Assembly: GCA_905212635.1 (NCBI GenBank)
Contig: CAJMFH010000002.1
Location: 56,853 to 120,852, forward strand
Direction of reading: 5' to 3'
Origin: an uncultured Lachnoclostridium sp.
GTDB taxonomy: Bacteria > Bacillota > Clostridia > Lachnospirales > Lachnospiraceae
Length of the DNA: 64,000 nucleotides
Shown: piece after piece, positions 16,027 through 25,028 of the stretch
How the letters are laid out: each line of letters opens with the position of its first letter
Numbering within the stretch: the first letter of the stretch is position 1
Notes under the pieces: generated by a model
The model's database searches: none
What the model was told of the DNA's origin: nothing
Seen by the model: only the letters and a program-made list of their open reading frames with translations
Made by a program: the position numbers and the translations under genes

Positions 16027-18354
16027 TTAGTCAAGTCCCTTGAGTGCCAGTGACTCGGTCTGTAATTTCATCAATTTATAATATATACCTTGTTTCTGTT
16101 CCAGCTGCTCCGCCGTTCCTTCCTCCGCAATCTTTCCTTCGTCGATCACGACCAGACGGTCTGCATCGCGCAATGTCGAGAGCCGGTGTGCGATGGACAA
16201 TGTCGTACGCCCTTTGACAAGGTAATTGAGCGACTCCTGGATGGCTTTTTCCGTCGCCGTATCGACGCTTGCTGTCGCTTCGTCAAGAATCAATATCTTC
16301 GGATTGGCAAGAATGGCCCGTGCGATAGAAATTCGTTGTTTTTCGCCGCCCGATAAGTCTTTTCCCGCTGCCCCGATCACGGTATCGTAACCATCCGGCA
16401 TATTACTGATAAACTCATGTGCGCTGGCTAACATCGCCGCACGTATGATGTCTTCCCTCGATGCCTCCGGATCGGCATACGCGATATTTTCTGCCACCGT
16501 TCCCATAAAAATATACGTATCCTGGGAAACCATCGCCACATTGCGCCGCAGATCGTGAAATGCCAGTTCTTTTACCGGAACACCGTCGATACGGATCTCG
16601 CCCTCATTGACATCATACAGCCTTGAGATCAGATTGACAAGTGTCGTCTTTCCGGCTCCGGAACGCCCCACAACACCAAGCATCTCCCCTGGTTTTACGT
16701 GCAGGGTAATGTCTTTCAGCACCGGTTTATTGGTCTCATAGCCAAATGTCACATGCGAGAGTTCGATCTCTCCCTCCGGCTCTTTCAAAGCCACCGGATG
16801 CTCAGCCTCCTCAATGTCCGGGATTGCATCCATGATCTCAAACATTCGCTGTGCCGAATTGATACTGTCCGACCACATCTGAAATACCCGTGAAAAGAAG
16901 TTCATCGGTCCATTGAGCTGCCCCACATAGCCGACAAACGTAATCAATACACCGAGTTCAATATCCCCGGTTCCCAGAAGCAGGATCACGCCTACGATCC
17001 ACACCCAGATACTGGAAATTTCCTGAACCAGATTATATAGTATCGTAAACCGGTTGTTGTATTTTACAATCCGGATCTCCGCGTCTTTCAGATGTTCATT
17101 GACCGGCTCAAATCTCGCATTTTCCGCCGCCTGCTGTCCAAACGCCTTCACCACTCTGGCTCCGGTCAGATTATCATTAACCCGGCTGTTTACTGCCCGT
17201 TCTGCGCGATGGCGTCTTCCAAAGAGGCTCCATAATTTGGGTTTTAACCGCACACTCATAAAAACTAAGAGCGGCAGAAGCACACATGCCACAAGTGCCA
17301 TCGGCGCATTGAGACGGAACATCACGCAAAACGTCGCAATAATCGTAAAGCCATGAATAAATATGTACGGAAAGCCGTCCAGAAAAAAGTTCGTCACACG
17401 TTCTGCATCACTGAGAACACGAGTCATCAGGCTTCCGGTCTGTTTGCTCGTAAAAAAGCCGATCGACAGTCTTCCCAGCGCGGCAAATACATCTTGCTTG
17501 ATATCACGTACTGTATCCGCTACAACCTGCGCCATCAACACTCCCTGCACAAGTGTCACCCCGCGCTGCAAAATTCTTGCCACGATCATTGCCGCGACCA
17601 GGATAAGAAGTGCCAGCGTATACTCTCCGGCTATTCCAAATTTTTCCAAAATCACATCATTTTTCTTAAGCACCCAGTCAAATAACACCGTACCGCTCAA
17701 ATACGGCCATAAAATATTTACAAATGCCGAAAAAACATAACAGAAAAGAAGAGCTGCCATCTTCACGCGGTATTTCCAGAAATAGCGCAGTGTCCGTGTA
17801 AAGATGGATCGCTTGTTCATGCACTTCGGACATATTTTCCGCGCCGGATCCGGATACATCGTTCCACACCGCGGACAATACAATTCTTCCGAACCGGCTT
17901 CTTTTTCTTCCGCCGCCTCTTCGGCCGGCGGCTGTGCTTCCTGCCGGAATGCTTTCACAAACTCGTTCATCTGCGCCAGATACAGGTTTGTCAGCGCACA
18001 CAGCCGGTATTCGATCCCCTGATACTGCATGATAACAAGGCTCGTTGCCAGCTGCTTGAAAATGGAAATATTTGTAATTTCTTTCCGCTCATAATAACGG
18101 CAGGCGTACTCTTTTTGATCCTCTCCATACGCCATGTCCTTTGTCTTTGTTCCGCGAAAATAACGGATGCTCTGCGGATCCGGTTCACTGACCGCAACCC
18201 CCAGAGTATCTTTTGTCAAAAACACATATCCATTTACATATTCACTTGAAAATGACAGGTCAAATGGCGATACCGCCACGATATCCTGCTTTTCAATGCC
18301 CTGCTTCCGAATCTGCTTCTCCACACAGGATGGCAGTTTATTGTCCCTCATCAT
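16027..18354 (-). CDS. ABC exporter half-transporter with N-terminal domain and zinc ribbon (1st of pair)
   Basis: The 775-residue protein parallels its partner. Residues 1-140 are a soluble domain (SEYVNGYVFLTKDTLGVAV ... ATSLVIMQYQGIEYRLCAL), followed by an acidic hinge. Then comes a zinc ribbon with Cys160, Cys163, Cys175 and Cys178 (YCPRCG ... ICPKC). The exporter has six membrane segments and an ATPase with Walker A GRSGAGKTT, signature LSGGEKQRISIARAIL, Walker B ILILDEATASVD and H-loop AHRLS. The ATG at 18352-18354 is chosen: GGAAGG lies 6 bases upstream, and it overlaps the stop of the preceding TtcA-like gene by 17 bases. Identity of substrate unknown. Confidence 0.9.
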   Translation of the reverse strand: MMRDNKLPSCVEKQIRKQGIEKQDIVAVSPFDLSFSSEYVNGYVFLTKDTLGVAVSEPDPQSIRYFRGTKTKDMAYGEDQKEYACRYYERKEITNISIFKQLATSLVIMQYQGIEYRLCALTNLYLAQMNEFVKAFRQEAQPPAEEAAEEKEAGSEELYCPRCGTMYPDPARKICPKCMNKRSIFTRTLRYFWKYRVKMAALLFCYVFSAFVNILWPYLSGTVLFDWVLKKNDVILEKFGIAGEYTLALLILVAAMIVARILQRGVTLVQGVLMAQVVADTVRDIKQDVFAALGRLSIGFFTSKQTGSLMTRVLSDAERVTNFFLDGFPYIFIHGFTIIATFCVMFRLNAPMALVACVLLPLLVFMSVRLKPKLWSLFGRRHRAERAVNSRVNDNLTGARVVKAFGQQAAENARFEPVNEHLKDAEIRIVKYNNRFTILYNLVQEISSIWVWIVGVILLLGTGDIELGVLITFVGYVGQLNGPMNFFSRVFQMWSDSINSAQRMFEIMDAIPDIEEAEHPVALKEPEGEIELSHVTFGYETNKPVLKDITLHVKPGEMLGVVGRSGAGKTTLVNLISRLYDVNEGEIRIDGVPVKELAFHDLRRNVAMVSQDTYIFMGTVAENIAYADPEASREDIIRAAMLASAHEFISNMPDGYDTVIGAAGKDLSGGEKQRISIARAILANPKILILDEATASVDTATEKAIQESLNYLVKGRTTLSIAHRLSTLRDADRLVVIDEGKIAEEGTAEQLEQKQGIYYKLMKLQTESLALKGLD

Positions 18355-19513
18355 CCTCTTCCTTCCGATATTTGTCATAATCATCTAAGAAATTATATTC
18401 CCAGTCATCTTTATGATAGCCGATCACGGTACGCAGATTGATATTACGCACACTGTTGAAAATATTCGACTCGATGACATCACTTGTCTTACGAAACTGC
18501 GCGATCAGTTCTTTCATCTCATCGCGCTTCGACGGCTTGTCACCGCCGCACGTCGCACAATGCTCGGTAAACCGGCAGGCACACTGGATAAAATGCAGAT
18601 CGTTGTAATCCCGCCATGCCTTGATATCCGCCTCTTTGACAAGATACAGCGGACGGATCAGTTCCATGCCGGCAAAGTTTGAACTGTTTAACTTCGGCAT
18701 CATCGTCTCAACTTTTCCACTGTAAAGCATTCCCATCAAAATCGTCTCGATCACATCATCAAAATGGTGGCCAAGCGCGATCTTATTGCAGCCGAGTTCT
18801 TTTGCCTTCGAATACAGGTAACCGCGGCGCATTCTTGCGCAGAGATAACATGGATTTTTCTCAATGCCTGCGACCACGTCAAAAATCTCCGTATTGAACA
18901 CAGTCAGCGGAATCCCCAGTATTTTCGCGTTGTTTTGTATGATATTCCAGTTGTCCTCATTGTACCCCGGGTTCATTACGAGAAAGATGGCATCAAAGGA
19001 AATCTGCCCGTGCTTTTTGATCTCCTGAATGAGTTTTGCCAACAGCATGGAATCCTTGCCGCCGGAGATACAGACCGCAATCTTATCTCCTTCCTGAATC
19101 AGTTCGTATTCTTTGATGGCTTTCGTAAACCGGCGCCAGATCGGTTTGCGGAATTTTTTGATCAGGCTCCGCTCAATCTGTGCCGTGCGTTCTTCCAGAT
19201 TCTCTTCCTGTTTCGTAAACTGGCTCAGAGAATACCGCAGATAAGAACGGTATCCCCCTTCCACATCGACGACATTTTTCCCTTCTTTTTCCAGATCCTG
19301 AACACATTCCGCACTCTTTCTCCCCGTATGACAGAACAGATACACCGTCTTATCCTGCTGCCATAACTCCGCGTGGTCTTCCAGTTCCTCTGCCGGAATA
19401 TTTACCGCTCCCGGAATGCTTCCTCTGGAAAATTCTTCCTCCTGCCGTATATCTACCAAAACTGCTTCCTCTTTAGATAACGCAAGTGCTTCCTGTACAC
19501 TGATCTGTCTCAT
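18338..19513 (-). CDS. Rhodanese domain fused to a TtcA-like PP-loop tRNA thiolation enzyme
   Basis: The 391-residue protein combines two sulfur-handling domains. Residues 1-~95 are a rhodanese with the active Cys61 in the loop CHTGRKS. Residues ~115-370 are a PP-loop ATPase of the TtcA/TilS superfamily: SGGKDS (150-155), HHFDDVIET, a CYLC pair (Cys222/Cys225) and a CxC...CxxC cluster (Cys311, 313, 319, 322) that could bind an iron-sulfur cluster. TtcA makes 2-thiocytidine at position 32 of tRNA. A fused rhodanese may deliver the persulfide, which is an inference. It follows fbp by 31 bases and overlaps the next ABC gene. Target nucleoside is not certain. Confidence 0.85.
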   Translation of the reverse strand: MRQISVQEALALSKEEAVLVDIRQEEEFSRGSIPGAVNIPAEELEDHAELWQQDKTVYLFCHTGRKSAECVQDLEKEGKNVVDVEGGYRSYLRYSLSQFTKQEENLEERTAQIERSLIKKFRKPIWRRFTKAIKEYELIQEGDKIAVCISGGKDSMLLAKLIQEIKKHGQISFDAIFLVMNPGYNEDNWNIIQNNAKILGIPLTVFNTEIFDVVAGIEKNPCYLCARMRRGYLYSKAKELGCNKIALGHHFDDVIETILMGMLYSGKVETMMPKLNSSNFAGMELIRPLYLVKEADIKAWRDYNDLHFIQCACRFTEHCATCGGDKPSKRDEMKELIAQFRKTSDVIESNIFNSVRNINLRTVIGYHKDDWEYNFLDDYDKYRKEEDDEGQ

Positions 19514-19544
19514 CTTCTTCGCCTTCCTTTATTGTAAATCTCTG

Positions 19545-21443
19545 TCAAAACAATTTCGTACCCGGTTCGATCGTTCCATTTCGGTACTGCTGCATCAATT
19601 CTTCCAGATCGGATATATATGCCATGATCTTTTTTCCCACATCCGTATCTTTTACGAGTACACGGGTCTTCTCCGTCTCGACGATCTGACTCTCCGACGC
19701 AATGTCCTTGTTTTCCTGCAATGCCTTTTTAACACTTTCAAACGGGTGGTGTGCTTTGATACGCATACCGTGGGAATTGTAAATTAATGTATATCCGGCA
19801 ATTCCCGTCGTCTTATGATAATCTTTGCAGAATCCGCCATCGATGACAAGCAGTTTGCCGCCTGCCCGAATCGGCTGTTCCCCTTCCATCGTTTTTACCG
19901 GCGTATGTCCATTGATAATATGTGAATGTTCGGAATACAGTCCAAACTCACGCAGGATCATATTGCAGGTTCGCTCTTCTTCATGATAGCGGTAATATGG
20001 ATTGCTCTCCTCAACCCACGCACTCTCATCGGTCACAAACATTCTTTCAAAGGTCTTAATATTACGCCCGCAAAGCGGAGATTTGCGTCCGCACCACAAG
20101 AACCACATAAAATCCAGTGCATCACGGTCTTTGCGGTGGAAATACGCCCGTCGTGCCATTTTATCCGCATAATCAAGATACCGCTTCCCCTGATATATTT
20201 CGTCGCCAAACCGCACGCCATCAAAATTTCCACTTTCATCCAATGGCACACAACCGTGATAGAGCAGATTTCCATTGAAAATGCGATACATACTTCCTTT
20301 TTCATACAGATAAGAAATGTGCCGCTGCAAACGATCGCTGTTTATAAATGCAGTCGTAAGCTCGTCCATCACATGCGCTTCTTCTTCCGTAAGCGCATAT
20401 GCATCTTCACTCTGGAGTGTAGGAAAGTCCCCATCTTTCAGCGAATATTCTTTTCCGCCAATGTCGACGGTCTTTTTCTCTTTATTGATCTTTGAAAGGA
20501 GCAGACGGTCATTCATCCCGTACTCCGGATGACGCTGTATCGTCTGGCCTTCCAATTTCAAAAGCATGACGGAAACCGCTTTATCGGCTGCTTCCATCGG
20601 CTCCACATTGGCATACGTTTTTTCCGCAAACAAAGCGAGTTCACGGAGACTGATGCCGTAACCGCTCTCTAAAATCTCGGTATTGTGGTGGCGCAGGTTA
20701 TTTTTCACAACATTGGCGATACATGCCTGATTGCCCGCTGCTGCCCCCATCCACAAGATATCATGGTTTCCCCACTCAAAATCAAGGGAATGGTAGTTCA
20801 TCAAAAGATCCATGATCTTATCCGCATAAGGCCCGCGGTCAAAAATATCTCCGACGATATGCAGGTGGTCGACCGCCAGCCGCTTGATCAGCTCCGCCAG
20901 TGCGACGATAAATTCATCCGCATTGTCAATTTCCAGTATCGTATCCAAAATCTTCTGGTGATAACGCACCTGGTTATCATCCTCGTCTTTCTGCACATGC
21001 AGAAGCTCATCGATAATATACGCAAAATCCTCCGGCATCGCCTTACGCACTTTCGATCTTGTATATTTGGAAGAAAGAAGTTTGGCAATCTCGATCAGCT
21101 GATTCAGGATCATGCGGTATCTCTCTGTGGACAGGGCATTTTCCTTTTTTAACTGTTCCAGTTTTTCTTTGGGATAGTAGATCAGGGTACAGACTGCCTG
21201 ACGTTCGGAGTCATTTAACTGCTCTTCAAACAACAGATCCACCTTCTCACGGATGACTCCTGAGCAGTTGTTCAGTATATGGCAAAATGCTTCATACTCC
21301 CCATGAAGGTCACTCATAAAATGTTCCGTTCCCTTCGGCAGGTTGAGTATCGCATTCAAATTTATAATCTCTCTGCAAACGGCTTGTACCGATTGATATT
21401 TTTCTGCTAAAATCTTCAAGTATAATGTTCTGTCAACGGACAT
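19545..21443 (-). CDS. fbp: Fructose-1,6-bisphosphatase, class III
   Basis: Class III FBPase converts fructose-1,6-bisphosphate to fructose-6-phosphate in gluconeogenesis; it is the Firmicute-type enzyme with a metallophosphoesterase core. The 632 residues fit (about 640-670 usual). Metal-site motifs are visible in order: FMSDLHGEYEAF (~42-53), GDIFDRGPYADKIMD, EWGNHDILWMG and NGHTPVKTMEG. The start ATG at 21441-21443 has AGGAGG 8 bases upstream, but that site lies inside the 3' arm of a terminator hairpin. A promoter overlapping the 5' arm could supply mRNA that lacks the hairpin. It heads the run that continues to the LRR gene, with 31 bases before the next start. Confidence 0.96.
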   Translation of the reverse strand: MSVDRTLYLKILAEKYQSVQAVCREIINLNAILNLPKGTEHFMSDLHGEYEAFCHILNNCSGVIREKVDLLFEEQLNDSERQAVCTLIYYPKEKLEQLKKENALSTERYRMILNQLIEIAKLLSSKYTRSKVRKAMPEDFAYIIDELLHVQKDEDDNQVRYHQKILDTILEIDNADEFIVALAELIKRLAVDHLHIVGDIFDRGPYADKIMDLLMNYHSLDFEWGNHDILWMGAAAGNQACIANVVKNNLRHHNTEILESGYGISLRELALFAEKTYANVEPMEAADKAVSVMLLKLEGQTIQRHPEYGMNDRLLLSKINKEKKTVDIGGKEYSLKDGDFPTLQSEDAYALTEEEAHVMDELTTAFINSDRLQRHISYLYEKGSMYRIFNGNLLYHGCVPLDESGNFDGVRFGDEIYQGKRYLDYADKMARRAYFHRKDRDALDFMWFLWCGRKSPLCGRNIKTFERMFVTDESAWVEESNPYYRYHEEERTCNMILREFGLYSEHSHIINGHTPVKTMEGEQPIRAGGKLLVIDGGFCKDYHKTTGIAGYTLIYNSHGMRIKAHHPFESVKKALQENKDIASESQIVETEKTRVLVKDTDVGKKIMAYISDLEELMQQYRNGTIEPGTKLF

Positions 21444-21506
21444 AAAAAAAGCCTCCTGTTTGTTCGTAGAATCAGTATTTATTCTACCACAAACAAAGAG
21501 GCTTTT
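21444..21506 (-). terminator. Terminator hairpin whose 3' arm holds the fbp ribosome binding site
   Basis: Minus strand AAAAGCCTC...GTAGAAT pairs with ATTCTAC...GAGGCTTTTTTT through roughly 20 pairs with a few mismatches and an 8-base loop. It follows the gene at 21515 by 8 bases. The closing GGAGGC is also the fbp Shine-Dalgarno site, and the T run lies next to the ATG. Confidence 0.85.
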
Positions 21507-21509
21507 AAA
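21481..21509 (-). promoter_or_regulatory. Candidate fbp promoter embedded in the terminator hairpin
   Basis: Minus strand TTTAAA (21504-21509), 17-base spacer, TAGAAT (21481-21486). RNA starting near 21474 would begin in the hairpin loop, so the stem could not form and the ribosome binding site would stay free. The -35 matches 4 of 6, so confidence is moderate. Confidence 0.5.
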
Positions 21510-21514
21510 GGTTT

Positions 21515-22546
21515 TTATTTGGCAATATATAATTTATTGGCAAGTTCGGTGTAATTTGCACGTTCCGGAAAGCTCAGTTTAAGTCCCGGTGCCACCGTCT
21601 GAATGAGTTTTTTGTCAGATTCTGTCAATTCCAATTTGTTTTCATTGGTTGTCACATAGTATCCGGTCACCTGATTATCCTGAAAGATGAAACTGATCGT
21701 CGTGTCGCCAAAAGTCGGCAGATCCGGTCCGGTTCCTTCCTCGTAGTTTTGTCCTGTACCCCGTGTCAGGACAGCATTGGCCGCACCAAATGTCAGAACC
21801 TCACTTTTCGTATCTACACTGGAGGCACGAAGCATATACTCTTCGCTTTGTGTCACGGTTTCAATGACATTCCGGTACTTTTCCGGAATGTAAAGACTGT
21901 TGATATTCAGCTGCAATTCCACTTCAATCTCTCCGTGTAATAACTCATTAAATTCAAACCCGACTCCCTGATTATAGATCCGATAACCCAAGTCATACTG
22001 CCCATCTTCTATGGCTGTCTGTGATATGCTCTGATACTCTTTTTCCAGCCGCTTGATCTGTTCCGTAAATCCGGTAAAACCACATTGTTCCACTTTGGCG
22101 ATCGTATCATAGGACTCGTTCGTAAATGCTTTTTCCTTATAGTCAAACTTGATCTTGAACATATAATCAGATTCCGAATCTAATGTACTCACCACATTTC
22201 CGGTCTTTTTCTTCATAAATTCCGCGCTGTCTAACAGGCATTCGTAACTGGATTTATAACTGCTCGCGTCTTCCACATAATCATCCTCATCGTCGAGAGC
22301 CGTATCCTCGTCAAGGGAAAGCAGCCCCGAAGCGACAAGATTTTTAAGTGCCTGCGGAAAGTCCTTTGCTTTCACGTACCCCCGCGCCGTATAGTTTTCT
22401 GTCCCACTCATGGCATCCATCGTCAGGTCGCTGTACGCATCTTCTTTTTGCCCTTTGACCGATACCGATGCCACTAGAATTAAAATTCCAAATATAAATG
22501 GAACAAGGATAATTCCCAGCCATTTTGAATTTTTAGCATTCATCAT
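21515..22546 (-). CDS. Unknown membrane-anchored lipoprotein-like/extracytoplasmic protein of the ABC cassette
   Basis: I do not recognise the family. From the ATG at 22544-22546 (GGGGG 4 bases upstream; the next ATG, 22543, is equally possible) the ~343-residue protein has one N-terminal membrane segment (WLGIILVPFIFGILILVASVSV) and a large soluble domain that should lie outside the cell. The soluble part has an acidic stretch (LDEDTALDDEDDYVEDASS) and no clear catalytic motif. It is the last gene of the GntR-ABC cassette, 13 bases after the permease, and ends at a strong terminator. By position it may be an accessory or sensor part of this transporter, as in Ytr-type systems (inference). 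Confidence 0.7.
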   Translation of the reverse strand: MMNAKNSKWLGIILVPFIFGILILVASVSVKGQKEDAYSDLTMDAMSGTENYTARGYVKAKDFPQALKNLVASGLLSLDEDTALDDEDDYVEDASSYKSSYECLLDSAEFMKKKTGNVVSTLDSESDYMFKIKFDYKEKAFTNESYDTIAKVEQCGFTGFTEQIKRLEKEYQSISQTAIEDGQYDLGYRIYNQGVGFEFNELLHGEIEVELQLNINSLYIPEKYRNVIETVTQSEEYMLRASSVDTKSEVLTFGAANAVLTRGTGQNYEEGTGPDLPTFGDTTISFIFQDNQVTGYYVTTNENKLELTESDKKLIQTVAPGLKLSFPERANYTELANKLYIAK

Positions 22547-22559
22547 TATGCCCCCTTTC

Positions 22560-23681
22560 TTACATTCCCTGCTGACGTTTTTCAATCAGCCGCCGGATAA
22601 TACTTAAGATTGCGTAACCGATAACAGTAAGGATAATGCAAAGCGCCCAATATGTCACCATAGAATAATGTTCTCTGCCATAGGTTATCATCTGTAAGAT
22701 AAAGTCTGCCCCAAACAATGCGGTACAAAAGGCAATTCCCGTGATAACAAACTGTGCCGCCGTTTCATCATTCATCAGCACATTGTGCGCCTCCCGAATG
22801 TGCCATTTTTTTGAAACCGCAAGCACGATCAAGGCACCTGCCACTACGATCATACCAATGTAAAGTGTAATATGTGCACCATATCCGTCCCACTGGATAT
22901 TTAGATAAGAATCGCTTTCTGACGTAGCTATAAAGAGCACATCCGGGAAGAAGTAGCAGGGAATGAAGTATCTTACGATCAGACTTCTCTCCTGTCCATA
23001 ACGAAAGATATCACCAAACCACAGACTGAACGCCACCGGACTGATCAAGAAACCGACACCAATTGCATAAGACAAAAAGCGGTTATGAATGCAGGTGATC
23101 GTCAGGAAGAAGATCAGATACATGGAACTCATTCCTAAAAATTGTAAAAGCACGCTATGCCAGATCAAACTGTAAGGATTGGTCTGTGTAAAAGATTTAA
23201 AGTAAAATTCTGTCACTTTCTGAAGACTGCCATTGACACTCAGACAGGACAATGACATAATAACTCCAAAGGATAACGTATATAAAGCAATTGCCGCATG
23301 GGCATTGATCAGTTTCATAATTACTTTATCCCGCTCACGAAGTGGCAAAACCTGTAAAAAATCTGCAATTCCGCTTCGATTTTCTTGTGAAAATGTCTGC
23401 TGAAGAAGCAGCACAAGAAACACAAGAATTGCCATCATATAAAAGGCAGGAGCGCTTCCGCCAAATGCTGCCTTTACAAAAAGATCCGTTGCGTCTGACA
23501 TGCTCAACACCGTCTGACTGGTAAAATGATCTGACATTTCAAGCAAAGCAGCTTCATAAGCTCCTTTTGTCATACTCGCAGCAACGATCCCGGCAAGTAA
23601 CAAAAACAGAATTCCCACGATAAGAAGCGGGTATGTTTTCTTAATCTCACGTTTCATATACGTACGATATTGATTCCTCAT
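22560..23681 (-). CDS. ABC-2-type permease of the GntR-regulated cassette
   Basis: The 373-residue protein has about seven hydrophobic segments, with the first after a basic N-terminus (MRNQYRTYMKREIKKTYP). The segment FSQENRSGIADFLQVLPLRERDKVIMKLINA is the typical cytoplasmic coupling region of ABC-2 permeases. Start overlaps the ATPase stop by four bases (ATGA), so the two are translationally coupled. It should form the membrane channel for the ATPase at 23678. Substrate unknown; in the related Ytr system the role is linked to cell-wall antibiotic stress. Confidence 0.85.
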   Translation of the reverse strand: MRNQYRTYMKREIKKTYPLLIVGILFLLLAGIVAASMTKGAYEAALLEMSDHFTSQTVLSMSDATDLFVKAAFGGSAPAFYMMAILVFLVLLLQQTFSQENRSGIADFLQVLPLRERDKVIMKLINAHAAIALYTLSFGVIMSLSCLSVNGSLQKVTEFYFKSFTQTNPYSLIWHSVLLQFLGMSSMYLIFFLTITCIHNRFLSYAIGVGFLISPVAFSLWFGDIFRYGQERSLIVRYFIPCYFFPDVLFIATSESDSYLNIQWDGYGAHITLYIGMIVVAGALIVLAVSKKWHIREAHNVLMNDETAAQFVITGIAFCTALFGADFILQMITYGREHYSMVTYWALCIILTVIGYAILSIIRRLIEKRQQGM

Positions 23682-24562
23682 TTTTCTCTCCTCCTTCGAT
23701 TCGAATAGATAAAAACTTCTTCCAAAGAGATCTCGGTCTGCTCTGCCAGATCTGCTCCTCTATCCGTAAAATAGGTGATCGCATCTTCCGATCCCTGCCA
23801 TAAAAAGGTATAAACGCTTCCGATATTGGAATAATTGACGATATTTTCACTGCCAAGTACCCCCTCCGGAATGCCTTCCTTAAATACCACCTGATATTTC
23901 TGAATATTGTCTTTCACGTCATCCAGTTCTCCCTGATACTGGATTCCACCAATGTTCATCATCGTCACCGTATCACATATTTTTTCCAGTTCATGCAAAT
24001 GATGGGTCGAAATGATAACCGCCGTCTCATCATAATCTACTTTGGCGATCACCTGCTCCAGAAGATCCGCTTTTGCCATCGCATCCAGTCCGGAAGTCGG
24101 CTCATCCATCACAAGCAGTTCCGGCTTCATCGCCATATTCAGCATAAAGGAAAGCCGCATTTTCTGTCCCTTCGACAGATGTCCCACTCTCCTTGTCAAT
24201 GGGATCTGAAACATTTCATTTAACTTATGAAACTCTTCTTCCTCAAATTTTCCGTACATGCCCTGATAAAATTTAATCATGTCCTTCACTTTGTAATTCA
24301 GGAAAAAATTACAATTATCTGCCACGTACCCTATCTTTTCCTTTGCCACCGGATTGTCGTAGATTTTTTCTCCATCCAGCAAAATCTCTCCTTCATCGGT
24401 TGACAGGATTCCTGTGATACACTTGATCAATGTCGTCTTTCCGGAACCATTTGGTCCGATCAAACCGTGTATCTTTCCCGGTTCCACCTGAAATGAGATG
24501 TCTTCAATCGCAGGTGTTCCCCCTCTGGTATATGATTTCGTCACATGTTTTACCTCTAACAT
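23678..24562 (-). CDS. ABC transporter ATP-binding protein of the GntR-regulated cassette
   Basis: The 294-residue protein has Walker A GPNGSGKTTL (~37-46), Q-loop region, the variant signature LSKGQKMRLSFMLNMAM, Walker B LLVMDEPTSGLD and H-loop ISTHHLHELEK. The LSKGQ signature (instead of LSGGQ) is common in BcrA/YtrB-like ATPases. The C-terminal ~70 residues form a regulatory domain (VVFKEGIPEGVLG). It is 18 bases after the GntR gene and overlaps the permease gene. It drives an ABC-2-type transporter, likely drug/peptide efflux or sensing. Confidence 0.93.
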   Translation of the reverse strand: MLEVKHVTKSYTRGGTPAIEDISFQVEPGKIHGLIGPNGSGKTTLIKCITGILSTDEGEILLDGEKIYDNPVAKEKIGYVADNCNFFLNYKVKDMIKFYQGMYGKFEEEEFHKLNEMFQIPLTRRVGHLSKGQKMRLSFMLNMAMKPELLVMDEPTSGLDAMAKADLLEQVIAKVDYDETAVIISTHHLHELEKICDTVTMMNIGGIQYQGELDDVKDNIQKYQVVFKEGIPEGVLGSENIVNYSNIGSVYTFLWQGSEDAITYFTDRGADLAEQTEISLEEVFIYSNRRRREK

Positions 24563-24580
24563 CGTTTCCCCTTCCTTTCT

Positions 24581-24958
24581 CTATGAAGTCGCTGCATCAT
24601 ACAGTTCTTCCACCATTTTCACAATCTCTTTTTTCGAAAAACCAAGATAGATCATTTCTACGCAGGCTTCTTTTAATTTCTGTCTTCCCTGCTCTTTCTG
24701 CCGCTCCGAAGGCTGTATCTTTCCCGTCTCTGCGATATAAGCTCCTTTTCCACGAATTGTCACGATCACTTGCTGCCGCTCCAGCTCGCTGTACGCTTTT
24801 GCCACCGTCCCCGGTGTCACAGACAGCGAAAGCGCCATCTTCCGAACCGACGGAATGCTGTCCCCCGGTTTCAAAAGCCCTTTGAGTACCGCCATCTTCA
24901 CTTGCGCGATGATCTGTTCAAAGATTGGCTGGCTGCTTGCCGAATTTATCTCAATCAT
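24581..24958 (-). CDS. GntR family (YtrA subfamily) transcriptional regulator
   Basis: The 125-residue repressor-type protein has the N-terminal winged helix (PIFEQIIAQVKMAVLKGLLKPGDSIPSVRKMA ... VTPGTVAKAYSELERQQVIVTIRGKGAYIA) and only a short helical tail, the mark of the YtrA subgroup that controls ABC-transporter genes. The ATG at 24956-24958 has GGGAGGTGA 4 bases upstream; the longer frame would start inside its own operator. It is the first gene of the cassette, and the promoter just ahead is overlapped by two inverted repeats, so auto-repression is likely. Confidence 0.93.
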   Translation of the reverse strand: MIEINSASSQPIFEQIIAQVKMAVLKGLLKPGDSIPSVRKMALSLSVTPGTVAKAYSELERQQVIVTIRGKGAYIAETGKIQPSERQKEQGRQKLKEACVEMIYLGFSKKEIVKMVEELYDAATS

Positions 24959-24980
24959 ATCGTCACCTCCCTTTCCAAGC

Positions 24981-25028
24981 AACTGTATCATCTGTACTAA
25001 CTGTACCATTTGTGATGATACAGTTAGT
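24981..25028. promoter_or_regulatory. Overlapping dyads: candidate YtrA-type operator
   Basis: Two inverted repeats overlap. The first has perfect arms aactgtatcatc (24981-24992) and gatgatacagtt (25014-25025). The second has arms actaactgta (24996-25005) and tacagttagt (25019-25028). They cover the -10 box and the start region of the GntR-ABC promoter, the expected site for repression by the adjacent regulator. Confidence 0.75.
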
